A DNA stretch of 64,000 nucleotides, taken from NCBI RefSeq assembly GCF_008728515.1, contig NW_022161668.1, positions 1 to 64,000 of the forward strand, read 5' to 3'. The notes beneath the pieces are model-generated. The model saw only the letters and a list, made by a program, of their open reading frames with translations, did no database searches and was not told where the DNA came from. How positions within the stretch are numbered: position 1 is the stretch's first letter; the number at the start of each line of letters is the position of its first letter. Both the position numbers and the translations under genes were made by a program. Positions 36,901-50,077 of the stretch are shown here, one piece after another. The DNA is from Papio anubis (lineage: Eukaryota > Chordata > Mammalia > Primates > Cercopithecidae).

Positions 36901-38602
36901 ATTCTCTCTGTTCTTGGTGGTTTTAATCAGATGAAATTCTTCTAAATGAGGTTTGGATGCTTTCATTTTTACCTTATTTTAAGGATGTCATTTTGACTTT
37001 ACCATCTCATGAGGTCTTTATTTTCCAAAAAGATCAAGAAAGAGCCAACACGCAGTTTCCTGGGAATATAAATGGTGAAGTGTTATTTAGGGTTGAACCA
37101 TCATCTAGTGATTCTTTAGAATATTCTGGAGCAGAAGAAAGAGGTGAGAAAGAAAACCAGAGGGTCACAATTATGATGCTTTGCTTTGTCTATGGAAATG
37201 AAGAGTTTAGGCTTAAAGGCTTGTAAAGGTATAATAACAAATCATAAATTTAAAGGAATATAACTAGCCTGTGTATTCAAAGAGGTATACAAAGAAGCAT
37301 CAGGGTTAATTCCAATTCATAAACATAAAATGGTGCGAGAAGCAGTGGTACAATTGAAGGTACTGGGAAATGCGAAATAGCTCCAGTGATGGGAAAATAT
37401 AATGATCAAGGGATTTCTGCTTGTTTATTTTCCAGCTAGAGAAATTTAATGAAAATCAGAGGGATAAATCTAGAACTGCGAGTGCAATAATTCTTTCATT
37501 TAATATAGGCGAGTTTAGAAGTAGATGAGCAGAAAATAAAAGACAACCTAAGAGGCTCACATTCAACCCACAGCAAAATCTACCACATGAAATAATTGTC
37601 CCTTTTTACTTTCCTGAAGATTTCATATAACCAATGTTGTTTTGGTCACATTTAATTGTTTATTTATTTAATCAGAGATTTGCTTGATTTTTATTTATAC
37701 ATTTCTAATTTCCCATGGAAAAGTTAACAATTCAGGTGCTTTGTGCTAAGTGTCTAGAAATACACTTTTGAAGTGGGTAATTTTAATAAGTTACTGAAAA
37801 AAATTCTGAGCATGTTTTTGTTTTTTACATGCTTATATAACATTGTGACAAAAACATTGATTGCCAGTTCATGTTTACAAAACATCTGTATGTAGGGGAC
37901 TATTTTGATCCAGCATGTTTTATATAACTTATGTTTAAGGTATGTCAATATTTTCAAAGAAAATACATAATGCAACTTTAAAATGTGCAGAATATATTAC
38001 CATCATCATAGTTAAATGAGTTAAAACTCAAAACATGCAAGTACTTAGTACTAAAAAGTCTAAAATTAATATTATTTTATCATTAATACTTTTCCCTGGT
38101 TTACGCATTACCCCAATATTTTCTGTCTATTATATATTTACATACTCTGGTATCTATTTCATAACTAACCTGTACTAAGAAAATTTGACTTGTTATGTAA
38201 ACAAACACTACATTATTTTGGTTTTCATAACAGATAACATCTTTAATTTATAAATTAAATAATAGGGCATATCAGTTCTATTTTCCATCTTGTTTCTGAA
38301 ACTAAAATATATGAATAGATAAACAAGCATTGAATATCAGAAAATTTCATTAAGCAGCTGCATATGATGATTAAGAGGTACTTGCAGGGTTTTAAAGCTA
38401 TTTGTCAACCACTAAAATGTCCCTAAGCTGTTAATTATAGAAGACAGTTATTTCACCAGCAAAAGATGCCTCATTAGAATAACAAGAGATGGATGTTTTC
38501 ATTATCCGCATCTTTGTTTTGAGATCTACCGGCCAACTCTGTCTCTTTGATCATAAATGTTCACAGCAAGTGAAAATTTTGCTTAAAGTGTGCTCCCTAT
38601 GT
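36901..38602. other. Unassigned DNA, no gene seen
   Basis: No repeat recognised. An 89-codon open frame at 36957-37226 lacks recognisable domains and starts near the end of the L1M match. Confidence 0.35.
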
Positions 38603-38685
38603 CATTTTACATAGAATTGGTAGAACTAATATTTAGAAAGTAAACATTTTACATGGAATTTATAGAACTTTACTTAGAAAGTAAA
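38603..38685. repeat. 42-bp imperfect tandem duplication
   Basis: A unit beginning 'cattttacat' and ending 'tagaaagtaaa' occurs at 38603 and again at 38645. Several substitutions and about one indel separate the copies. Confidence 0.85.
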
Positions 38686-40479
38686 ATGTCATATTGTTTC
38701 AAGAAAGAATGTTTATTTGAAAATTTATACTGGTTACAGAGTAAAAAGGCAATGTATGTAAAGCTTTTTTAAAAAATAAATACTGCCTAAATAGGAGGGC
38801 TAAAACAGGTGAAAAATAGTTAAATAATAAATACATCTATAGTATAGGGAGAATTTAATTATCTTTGGCACAATGCTGTGTTATTATTAAGTTATTAGCT
38901 ATAGCATAATTTCTTACAATTTAATCAGGTTAGAATTGTGTGAAAAGTCCAAGAAAAAATAAACATTTAGTATTTTGAATCTTTTGTTTTTCAATTTAGT
39001 ACTAGTTTATACACTATTCTAGACTTTACTTAACTCCTAAAGTTGTCAAGATTCACTTTATGACCTAGAAATAATACTGACCTTCTTGTTTAATGTTCCA
39101 TGTACATTTTAAAGTAATGTGTCCACCACTGTTTTTGGTGGAGATTGCCATGAATATCAATTAGGTCAAATTGTTTAATATTATAGTTCAGGCCTTCTTT
39201 CGGCCATGAACTCTCACATCCGCATGAAAATCACAGAGCCCTTTCCAGTGACGGCATCACTCGCTGCCGTTCTCAGCCTGCAGAAAACAGGACACCAGAA
39301 TTTCTCAAAGAAAATCTCACAATGTATTTCTGAATTACTTAATCGAGGACATGTCCTCTTGCCAGGTATCCTCAGAAGGCGCTTAAAAAGATCACATTAT
39401 TCTAAATATATTCTAGGATCCCTAGTCTATAAGCTTTTGGATTCCTTGCTCTATGTTAACGTAAGAAAATTTTTACTGCTCAAACTGATATAATGAATAT
39501 CATCATTGAATCCAGGCTTTACTCGACTTGTTGATTAAACTCTAGTACCGTTCCCAGATCTTCAGGTTACACATTTCATTCAGAATATCTGAAGTGCAAC
39601 AATATGAACACAACTGGTTTATTCATGATTTTACTCTTTAACTTCTCGTTTATTGCTTTTGAAACAAATTCCCCCAATTTCTGCCAAAGTGAACTCTATT
39701 AATCAGGCTCTCTTGTGGTAATGAATAAACTCTAAAATTAACTGGGTAAATACAATAAAGGATATGCTTAAGTCCTGTCACAGCCTGATGTAAATGAAGT
39801 GGGGTAGCTTTCCTTGGTAGATCTGTTCCATGATTTAATTCATCAATGCCAATGCTTTCGCTTTCCAACTTGTGAAAGTGTCATTTTAAATATATCAACT
39901 TGAAATTTGCTTTGGAACAGGAAGATAAGAACATGGACAGTGTGCAGATGGTTTTATGTTTCATCTTGGAAATAGTACACATCACTTTTGCTCACATCCC
40001 TTTGGTCAAAACTTTGTATCATAAGCATATCTGAAAGGAAGGGCAGGTGGAAAATGTCTTCTGTGCATACACAGAAGAAAACAAAATGATATAGGATTAA
40101 CTCTTTACATTGCATTATCTCTGCAACAGTTGCTCTTGTTTTTATAAATTACAAAAAAATATATAGAACACCCATAGAGAGCCAATGGTGACCAAGGAAG
40201 GATAAAAATATAGCCGTGCCCACAAGTTAGTAAGGGGCAGGATCTCAGGCTCCAGCAGACAAGAGTGAGAATCAAAGGGACACTCTTAAGCTAATTCATA
40301 AATCCGCCATGTCAAATACTTACCATTTTTGTGGTGAGAGTAGTTGAAATTAACTCTCAGCTACTTTAAATCGTGTAATACTTTACTACATTCACCTTGT
40401 AGTGCAATATATCTCAAAGGAAAAAAAAAAAACTGATCTTCTGCCTAATTGAGGCTTCACCCCATTTAACTGTGACTGT
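38686..40479. other. Unassigned DNA with a more GC-balanced patch
   Basis: No named repeat. The part at 39190-39400 is richer in G and C than its surroundings and carries a 95-codon open frame (39206-39493), discussed under findings. A 12-A run lies near 40421-40433. Confidence 0.35.
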
Positions 40480-40580
40480 ATTCATAAATCATAACATCAT
40501 TTTTACCCCATAAATATATACAACTATAATATGTCAATTTACAATTAAAAATGAAAATTGAAGAAATAAACATTTTAAAA
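40480..40580 (+). mobile_element. Short L1 3' UTR end, plus strand (tentative)
   Basis: Contains 'taccccataaatatatacaa' then 'ctataatatgtcaatttac' and an A-rich end, as in the 3' ends of L1MA/L1PB-age elements. Confidence 0.5.
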
Positions 40581-41339
40581 AACCCCAAAATTTTAAAAAG
40601 ACATTATTGAGTTTAGTTACAGAGAAAATATGAAGGAAAAATAGTGCCCAGAGATGCAATAAAAGAGATCTTACAATTTACCCTTATTTACAAAATCAAA
40701 ATTTGATCTGCTAGTTGAAAAATCACCGAACAATTGAAGCCAGGCAAACTGTGGAGACTGTTGTTTCTGTAGCATGATTTTATAGATGTTATTTAAGAGG
40801 ACCCATTGTTGTGGAAAGAAGGGCAGGAGATGGGAGACTGGGGAGGCTGACTAAAGTAAGATTTGTCTCCTTGGCGTTCCTCTCTCTATATAAAAGATGT
40901 TCTACCATATTCAAATAAATGACAGCAGACTTTTACTGATTTTCAGGACTAGAGAGTTCTATTTTCCCTCTTTTAAGATTTTCTTGTTATCTCAAATTGA
41001 CTTAATCTTCAAATCTCATTGTTAAAAAAAGCATTTATATATGAATGTATATGCCTTGTTATTTTTTGCTTTTTGACATTCCAGAAAAAAATGTATTTGT
41101 AAAATGATGAGTATACAGAGGAAATAAGTAGAAATGACCAAGGAACAAGTAAAAAAAAAACTGCTATTATGTGATATTTATTACTTTTATTGCCAACATT
41201 TAGGTTATTACTATCTATATTTAATATAAAATGTTGCCTTATACCCGAATCAAAATATTATACTCTCTTTATTTCATCTCATCTCAACATTTATGTTGAA
41301 TGCAGATTTATGCTTGAATTAGTACCAGACTCTGATTTT

Positions 41340-42860
41340 TTTGGAAATTCAACAGATTTTTGACAATAGAATTATTAGATATTTCTTGTTAGCCTTACCA
41401 ACAAAATTGTTAGATTTTTCTTTGCCCTCTCTCACTGCATTCTTAAGACATTTGGCAATATTATCATTATTATTATTTTGTGGACAATTTTATTATTGTC
41501 CAAGTCTCTTGTTCTATAATCTTCTAGGTCTTCAGGAAGATCGGGTTCCTTCTGGGAATCCAACGATACAAACATCGGATCTGTTCATTATTTCTCGTAG
41601 ATCTCCAGAGCTTTATCCATTTCTTTTTCATTCTCTTTTCTCTCTTTTTTTCACATTGGGTAGATTCTATTGATCTGTCTTCAAGTTTACTGCTCCGTTC
41701 TGTCATCTCCACTCTACTGTGGTGCCCATCCAACAAGTTGACTGTTCCCATTATTGTATTTGTGAGTTCTATCATCTCCATTAGGTTCTTTCTCCTAACT
41801 TCTATTTCTGTGTTAAAATTGTTGATATCTTCATTATTATTAGAATTATTTTATGAAAATATCTTTAAATTTTTTTAGATAATTTCAATCTCTGATTGAT
41901 CTCAGCATCAGTGTCAGTTGACTGTTTGTCTCATTCAAGTTGTAATTTTATTGGTTCTTCATATAAAAGGTGGCTTTCCATTGTATTCCATACATTGTGT
42001 CTGTTATGTTAGGAGACTCATAGATAAGTCTTTATTTTAGTAACACTGTTTAGTTTTCTTTAGCCAGTAACACTGTTTAGTTTTGGCATGAAGGGCCTGA
42101 CCTACTCTTCTGGGCTGTATCTCCAGTAATGGTTTAACTCTTAGAGCCTTTGTATTTTTGGTCTGCGTGGTTTATCTTATATCACCTGGGCTCCCTTGGC
42201 TTCCTCCTGGTGATGCTGGAGGGGGAAGGAGGAAGGTGAGACCACCTGTTGCCCATCAGTGTGTGAAGAAAGTCTCTGGCTGGTGGAGATAAAATGCGTT
42301 TCCCCAGTCAGGTTCTTGTGGTGGTGGGATTCCTGTAGCCATTGCCATCTGCTGCTGCCCCATATCCCTGTGCTAGAGGGAGAAGATCTCAGGCCCAGAG
42401 CAAGAAGAGGCTTCCAGCTCTAAGCACTTCCAGGGACAGGATCCTCCTAGTGCTCAGCCACATAGTAATCCTGAATGGGAGAGAGAAGCCTCAGATTCTG
42501 TGGTTATGGAGAACACCTGCCAGGCCAGGTGGTATTGTGCTGGGACTCCCTCGACAGTGTCCTCTGCCTGCCATGCTATGCTCTTGATGGGAAGGTGGGG
42601 GATTTGGGGTCTCCGTCCTGCTGAAGAAGTGGTGCTTTCTGTGGCAGATGGCTGCCATGTACTCCTCATTGGCTTCTCTTTGTGACTCACCTGGTGAGTG
42701 ATGGCAAGATTCCTATTCAATCAAGAAAAGAATGAGCCTGCCTAGGCAGCCTATTTTTGCTAGATTGGAATTTGAGAAACACTGGGACTTGGTTTGTTGG
42801 GGAGGGATCATTTGTAAGACAACCAACTGATGTCCTGTGTTCCCGAAACAGTTTACCTTT
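41340..42860 (-). mobile_element. L1M 5' region (5' UTR/ORF1 side), antisense
   Basis: Follows antisense L1M 5' sequence: 'ccttctgggaatccaacgat', 'ggtagattctattgatctgt', 'gtctcattcaagttgtaatt', and further on GC-richer 5' UTR-like sequence with 'ctgctgctgcccca'. A short duplication, 'agtaacactgtttagtttt' at 42039 and 42065, lies inside. The open frames here are not conserved L1 frames. Confidence 0.65.
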
Positions 42861-43298
42861 TTGTTCTCAACTTTCAGTTGTCTTTTATTGTCTCTTGCAT
42901 TACTTTCATGGTTTATAGTAATGATTAGTTGGGGAGGAGTGGAGAGAGAGAGATGAATCTAGGCTATTTTGTCAAGACCAAAAGAGCTATCTTTTACAAG
43001 ATTTAGAAAGTATCAGTGGACATTATAGGTAGCCCATTAGCTCCCTTCATAAAATCATGCTGGAATCCTCTATGAAAAAAGTGAAAATAGCATTCCATAG
43101 AGGAAAGGACAGGAAAATTTCAAAGATTTAATTCTTTAACCATGAGTTTCAATATTTTTCTCTGAACGTGTTACTAAATTTAATGCTACATCCCAAATTG
43201 ACTGTGGTGTTAAACCCGTATATCAGCTTTTTAATCAAAGTAGCACAAGAAATTGTCTTTTAATTTCCTGTAATCCAGCTGTGTCTAACCAAATACCG

Positions 43299-43661
43299 TT
43301 ATATGGTTTGGCTTTGTCCTCACCTAAAACTCATCCTAAACTGTAGTCCCTGTATTTTCCATGTGTCATGAGAGGGACCTAGTGGGAGGTAATTGAAAGA
43401 TGAGGGTGGGTCTTTCCTGTGCTGTTCTCATGATAGTCAATAAGCCTCACAAGATCTGATGGCTTTATAAAGGGGAGTTCCCCTGCACAAGCTCTCTTGC
43501 CTGCTGCCATGTATGATGTGACTTTGCTCCTCATTCACCTTCTGTTATGATTGTGAGGCCTCCCCAGCAATGTAAAACTATGAGTCAAACAACCTCTTTC
43601 CTTTATAAATTACTTAAACTTGGGTATGTCTTTATCAGCAGCATGAAAACTGACTGATACA
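43299..43661 (+). mobile_element. Solo MST-type LTR, plus strand
   Basis: From 'ttatatggtttggctttgtc' to 'ctgactgataca', 363 bp, with 'gttctcatgatagtcaataa', 'gatctgatggctttataaag' and 'aatgtaaaactatgagtcaa'. Flanking 'taccg' and 'tacca' form a near-perfect 5-bp target duplication. No internal sequence remains. Confidence 0.93.
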
Positions 43662-44603
43662 TACCATAACAGCTAGGGATAACAGAAAAGAATATAAATA
43701 AAAAAGGAATTTATGACTAAGTATTTGGTAAGTAAGTTCTTGAAGCTCCTGGGATACAAGCCCTCTTTATGAGTAGGTTGCTTCCTAACAGTTGTAAGAA
43801 TCCACTTGATTTATCCTTTAGTCTACCATGTTTAAACAGCAACTATCTTTCGCACATACTTGGGGTTATTATAGTGAAATATTTATAAATTTTTGCATTT
43901 ATATCCTTCTTGAGCAACAACGTACATAAATTTAGTAACCAAAGAGCAGGTCATCTTTGTTTGACTTAATGATTTTTATGTGTAGACAGCAATGTAACTA
44001 ACACTTAGATCAAGCCAAAGACAGTGCTACATAATGTTTCTACGTCAATTTTTCTATATTCATTGCCGCCAAAATAATATTTATTCTGACTTTAAAAGAA
44101 GACTTACAAATTTAAATAAATGCAATCACAGTGTACACTATTTCATGTCAAGCTTCTTTCACAAAATTTGATCTCTCACAAATAATTCATACTGTTGCTC
44201 ATATCAGTAATTCTTTTTATCTGTGTGATTGTCCATTGTAAGAACATATAATTGTTTCAGAATCAATAATACATTAGATGGCCACTTGCATTGCTTTCTG
44301 GTTCTGACTATGATGATCCATGAATTTACTTACACGGAGTGAGAACATAATCAAATGAGTCTCTGAAACTCAATAACGAATAGTTCAAAGGTTTATTCTA
44401 TAATGTGTATATATCAAGCAGAACATTGTACCAGTGACTGATGCCATGGGAGGACTCCAACTACAAGAACAATAGCAAAGATCGTCATTGTGCCAACCAC
44501 CAGGAAGATAAGTTAAGACACTTCTGTCCCTGTATCTTGGTATCAGAGTTCCCAAGGAAAACACAACAGAGTCAAGCACTGGGAGAACAATGATTTTACT
44601 CAT
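43662..44603. other. Unassigned DNA, no gene seen
   Basis: No recognisable repeat or coding exon. Confidence 0.4.
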
Positions 44604-44795
44604 TGCTATGATCTGAATTTTTCTGTTCCCGCAAAGTTTATGTGTTGAAACTTAATCGCCAATGTGATAGCATTGTTGGGTGGGTCCCTGGGGAGGATCA
44701 TGAGGCAGAACCCTCCTTATAGTGGCTGTGTGGTCTCTTTATATCTTGATAAGAAAGTGTTCCAGGTCTAAGACCCATTGGTATTAGGTCAAGTA
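44604..44795 (+). mobile_element. MLT1-like LTR, 5' part, plus strand
   Basis: 'ttatgtgttgaaacttaatc', 'gccaatgtgatagcattgtt', 'atcatgaggcagaaccctcc' and 'tctttatatcttgataaga' match the start of an MLT1-class LTR. The second half is missing. Confidence 0.65.
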
Positions 44796-45079
44796 TGAAG
44801 TGGAAAAAAGCCGTGCACATGAGATTGCCTTTCCTAACAGTATACACACACACAATTGCACACAGTGCCTGGAAAATAATATATCTTCAACAATTACCAA
44901 ACTTTTTTTCTTCATTTTACCCTTTGTAAGGTTTTTAAAACAAACAATAAAACAACATCAGTATTACGTGTTTTTTGTTGTTCCAAGAATAGCTTATTTT
45001 TGTCATACCAAAAAAAAAAAAAAAGCCATCTCATGTCCATTTGAGGAATACATAATCTGCAGAAATTTTTGCACTCAAA

Positions 45080-45811
45080 ATCAAACTATTTATTACAAAG
45101 CTAAACATAGTCTATCCATATGATCCAGAAATTACAATCACCACTTTCATGTCCAAATAAAATAAAAACAAATCTGCACATAACTGTATCTAACAGCTTT
45201 ATTCATAATCAATACTGGAAGCAAGCATGATATTCTTCAATTGGCAAATGCAAATGGATAAACAAATGGATACAGTCATACAGTGCCATATTTTTTAGTG
45301 ATTCAAGAAATGATCTATCAAGCCACAAGAAAACATAAGGGCATCATAAATGCATATAGTAAAGTTGATAATCAAAAAAAACAAGGTGTTTTGTGATTCC
45401 AACTACATGACATTCTGGAAAGGGCAAAACCATAGATAAATGTAAAAAGGTCAGTGAATGCTAAGGGTTTAAGAGGTGGAGAGGGATAACAAAACAAAGT
45501 GAATTCTTAAGACAGTGAATACTGCGAATGGTAGTTATGATACTGGAATAGCGGAATGTAACATCTTGCATTTTTCAAGACCCATAGAATTTCACAAAAC
45601 AAGAGTGAACTCTGATGTTAATTATGGACTTTTGTTAATAATGATATGTTAATATTGGTTAATCAAGTATAACACATGTATCACATTAATAATAATTGTT
45701 TAAGAGGAAACTGTAGGAGTTTTGGACAGAAAGTATATGCTAACCCTATACAATTCCTGTTCAATTTTTCTGCATCTAAAACTGCTCTTTAAAAGTCTAT
45801 GAAATATTTTT
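45080..45811 (+). mobile_element. L1MA-type LINE 3' end, plus strand
   Basis: Good match to the L1MA 3' UTR in order: 'acaaagctaaacatagtcta', 'ccaactacatgacattctgg', 'aaagggcaaaaccatagata', 'aagacccatagaatttcaca', 'caagagtgaactctgatgtt' and 'ctgcatctaaaactgctctt'. It ends where a later L1 begins. Confidence 0.88.
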
Positions 45812-46070
45812 TTTCCTGCTAATTTGTTTGAGTTCCTTGTAGATTCTGGACATTAGTTCTTTGTCCGATGCATAATTTTCTCCACTCTGTAGGTTGTCTG
45901 TTCACTCTGTTGACTGTTCCTTTTGCTATGCAGAAGCTCTTTAGTTTAATTAAGTCCCACCTACTTACCTTTGTTTTTGTTGTATTTGCTTTTGGGTTCT
46001 TGGTCATGAAGGCTTTGCCTAAGCCAATGTCTAGAAGGATTTTTTCAATGTTATCTTCTAGAATTTGTAT
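45812..46070 (-). mobile_element. L1 (L1PB/PA age) inverted 5' part
   Basis: Antisense L1 ORF2: 'gagttccttgtagattctgg', 'ctccactctgtaggttgtct' and 'cagaagctctttagtttaat'. It joins a sense L1 part at about 46070. The antisense part corresponds to ORF2 sequence just upstream of where the sense part starts, as expected of twin priming. Confidence 0.9.
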
Positions 46071-46895
46071 AGTGTCAAATGGGCTAAGGACATAAATAGA
46101 TGATTCTCAAAAGAAGATATACAAATGGCCAGAAAACAAATGAAAAAGTGCTGAACATCACTAGTGATCAGGAGAAGGGAAATGCAAGTCAAACCCAAAA
46201 TGTGATATCATCCTGCTAATGGGAATGTAAACTAGTACATCCACTATGGAAAACAGTGTGGAGATTCCTTAAAAAACTAAAAGCGGAACTACTGTTTGAT
46301 CCAGCAATCCCACTACTGGGTATCTATCCAGAAGAAAAGTAGTTTTTATACCAACAAGATTCTTGCACACACATTTATTTTTCTCAGCACAATTCAAAAC
46401 TGCAAAAATGTGGAACCAGCCCAAATGCCCATCAAGGAGTAGAAAAACAAACTATGATATATGTATACATATAAAAAATGATATACTTATATACATACAC
46501 ACATACATATATATGTACAAAATGGAATAACTACCCTGCCATAAAAAGGAATAAATTAATGACATTCGCAGCAACCTGGATGTAATTGCAGACTATCTTT
46601 TTAAGTAACTCAGGAATGGAAAACCAAACATTATGTGTTCTCACCCATAAGTGAGAGCTAAGCTATGAGGCTGCAAAAGCATAAGAATAATAAAATGGAT
46701 TTTGGGGACTCGGAGGAAAGGAGAGGAGAGCAGTGAGGGATAAAAGACTACAAATTGGGTTCATCTATACTGCTCAGGTGATGGGTGCACCAAAATCTCA
46801 CAAATCACCACTAAAGAAATTACTCGTGTAGTGAAAAACCGCCTGTTCTCCAAAAGACAATGAAAATTTAGAAAAATAAAAAATAAAAACAAAAA
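46071..46895 (+). mobile_element. L1 (L1PB/PA age) sense 3' part
   Basis: Sense ORF2 end and 3' UTR: 'ctcaaaagaagatatacaaa', 'ccactatggaaaacagtgtg', 'gatccagcaatcccactact' and 'gatgggtgcaccaaaatctc', ending in an A-rich tail. ORF2 is broken by stops. A TA/CA microsatellite at about 46455-46520 has expanded inside the ORF2 portion. Confidence 0.92.
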
Positions 46896-48263
46896 TAAGT
46901 AATAAATAAAAGTATATTAATTGTAAGAAATCAAATTAATGTGTAAAATTGTAAGAGTGCCCTTTACGGTGGGAACGAAGCCTTAGATTATTGACGTAAT
47001 CTGTCACTGAGCATGCAGACAGAAGTGCTAACAAAAATGCCTTTAAGGGAGGTAGTATTTGGCAGAACTGCAATTTGGTTTAAAAAGTGTTGTCAGTGAG
47101 AGTGTACCGTTTATATATATATGTAGTATATATTCAGTATATACCTCTTCTTTCTAATCCCCAATATTTGTATGATTTTATCTACATACTTGCCTGCAAG
47201 AGGTTGTATTTCATTGAGTATTTTTTTCTTGTAGTTTTCATACTCACTTTATAAGTATTTGATCTATTTGAAATCATATCTACTCACTAGTGGTGGAGCA
47301 ATAAAATAAAACTTCTTTCAATAAGTTTATGTTTCTCTTATCTAAAATTACTCTGTTTAAGCAAATGTCATGCTTTACTCCCTAGAGTTAAAATTTAATA
47401 TCAGGACATCTTTAATTATTTTCATAACACTTTAGTATGCTGAGAGAAAAATGGCTTTTAGCCAAATGGTTATCAATATTAATTTGAAAAAACATTAAGT
47501 TTTTACTATGACACAATAATATCATGAGTAGCGACTTTCCTTTCTATTTATTTTAACTAGGCAGTCAGGCTATGAAAAGTGAGAATGGGAAATAGGACAA
47601 AGATCTGAAATTCTCACATTCCTGACTGTAACTTAATGTACTTAAATAACAATGTGTCTTTAGAGTAAATAGGTAAAGAAAATATCTCTGAAGTAACAAC
47701 CACTTTTAATAACTTAATTTATCTTTAACACTCTTCAAGAAACATTGGGGGAAAAAAGCAGTGTTTTCTGTGTGGTGAAAAGCTTTCTGTCTCTATATGT
47801 ACTTGAAACTTGAAGAAAATTTACTGAAAATAATAAACACCTACAATGTACACTATAATAAATCGTTTAGCTTTTCAAATGTGGGGTGTGATCTGCAATA
47901 AATCCTGTAAGAAATGAAAGAATAGAGAAGTTTATGTGACCAGAAAACATTTTGGAAGATTTGGTTAAGCTCGAAGATACACATAATATTCTCTCTCTCT
48001 GTGTCTTTGAACTGTATGCACTCTCACAATTCAGGTATAGTTCTCTGTGGACACCTTTGGTTTCTTATATATTCAAATGAACTGATTACTTTAATTGAAG
48101 AAAAAGAAAGGCCACTACCTCCCTCACATTAACCCTATCTCGGTTAATTTCACTAGTTCCCCTGCCAATTAGCCTTAGCAATACGTTTTCCAACTCCAGG
48201 CTTACATAGATAATGATATGGAAAGTCAGGGGCTCATAGGCTCAGGTAACTTTTTTAGGGGGA
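46896..48263. other. AT-rich DNA, no gene seen
   Basis: Includes a short TA-rich patch at 47110-47150. No other named repeat. Confidence 0.4.
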
Positions 48264-48410
48264 AAAAAAGGAGATGTCATTAAGAGAAATACCTAATGTA
48301 AATGACCAGTTAATGGGTGCAGCACACCAACATGGCACATGTATACATATGTAACAAACCTGCACGTTGTGCACGTGTACCCTAGAACTTAAAGTATATA
48401 AAAAAAAATA
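48264..48410 (+). mobile_element. Severely 5'-truncated L1PA, plus strand
   Basis: Only the last 140 or so bases of an L1PA 3' UTR: 'acctaatgtaaatgaccagt', 'gcagcacaccaacatggcac', 'aacaaacctgcacgttgtgc' and 'accctagaacttaaagtata' followed by A tail. Very similar to the 3' end of the copy at 52.5 kb. Confidence 0.92.
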
Positions 48411-50077
48411 CAATAAACATAGTATACATGTAGCATTGTGCTAAATATCAAATTGTTTCTTCTGCTGGAGGAAGGGAAAAGCATTGTTCAAATATTTACC
48501 ATTTTTTCTTACCCATAGTGTTGAATTATTAAAACCATGCAAACCTTTTTATTTATTTATATTTATTTTCCACGACTTCGTTTTGTTATTGCAAACTGAT
48601 GTTAACCACTCACCTTTGCCAAGCTAATGACTTGAGACTTCATTCTTCAATATGGAAGGTGTATAGAAAGTATGTTTGAGAAATTTAACAATCCTAATGT
48701 ATTTTCAAACACAATTAGCTATCATCTTATTTAACAGTGTTTGAATGGTTACTTTCTCATATCAGTGATTTAAAAATGGTATTTCCTTTGAAATATGAGA
48801 CTACAATTCATGTGAATCTTATTTTGCTAGGAAATCAATCTAGTAATTAATCTTTTATTAATTTGCATCCTGTCTTTTAACTGATAGAAAATTAGAAAGC
48901 AAATTTTATGTTGAGAAAAGGAATTATACATCCTCTCTTCTTGTGAAACAATGACTATGAAAATATTCCTCCCTCTCGATTCTGTTTTTGTAAGGAATTG
49001 AAAGAATTCGTTAGTATTGAGGTAGAGTTGAAGAAGAATGAGGACTGGCATTGTCAGTTCCAAACATCAGAGAGGAACATTGTGTTTCTCTTGTGTACAT
49101 GCTGCATGGTCAGTACAATCCTCCAAAAATATAACTTAGGAAAAAAATATTTAGGTGGTCATCCAAGTAGAAAGGTTTTCAATTTCTAACAATTACTTGA
49201 GCATTATCAGCATTAAATTTGGGTGAAATATGTGATCCAATTTGGCTGAGATTTTCATTTTTTATATTGGTGATGATTTAGGTTTATGCCATAGACAAAC
49301 AAGGAATTGCAAAGACCATTGTCCTTAAAGCTAAGGTTATTTTATGTATACTTTAGTATATAAGTATTACATACTTTACTGTGTGTTAAACAATAATTGG
49401 GAGTGTCGTTTATTTTCTAGTGAGAAATAAAGAATTTGCGAAGAATATATTATATGACATTATATATTATATAACATATGACAAATATTTGAAATATATA
49501 TGTATTTTATGTTATGAGCTGGCATATGTGGTGATAAAGACAATTTTTATATAATACATTTATATTTTATATAAATATATATTAAATTAATGCAGTCAAT
49601 AAATCTAAATATGAACTAAAAGCTAAGCAGGTATTGCATTCTTGTGATACAAAAGACAGAATGTTTTAAGAATTGTTATTTAGCTGAGTTTGAGTAATGG
49701 CAAACTACTTGGAGTTATTAAAATACTTGATGTAGGTAAAATGTGAACTCTAATAGCACATTTTAAAAATGGTTTAAAGTTTTTTAAAAAAAGATTTTTA
49801 AAAAAAGATTTTAATCACTACTCACCTAATTTCACCAATAGTCATCTTTTATTCCCCAAATATGTCACACAGTGTGTTCCTGCATGTGGCTAATTCCCCA
49901 GATGGCTCTACTCCAGTCAGGACTAGAAATAATTTAAGTTTCCTACTTCAGATAATTTCTTGACTCCACCCTTAATTTATAAATTCTATGATAACTTCAG
50001 ATGTTGCTTCAAAGGAAGCTAGAAATTTATTCTGATGACTGTATTTCAAAAACAAGTAGGCATCTTAGCTCACCCAT
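48411..50077. other. AT-rich DNA, no gene seen
   Basis: Includes TA-rich low-complexity sequence at about 49445-49590 and a short A-rich tandem repeat at 49780-49815. No coding feature. Confidence 0.4.
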
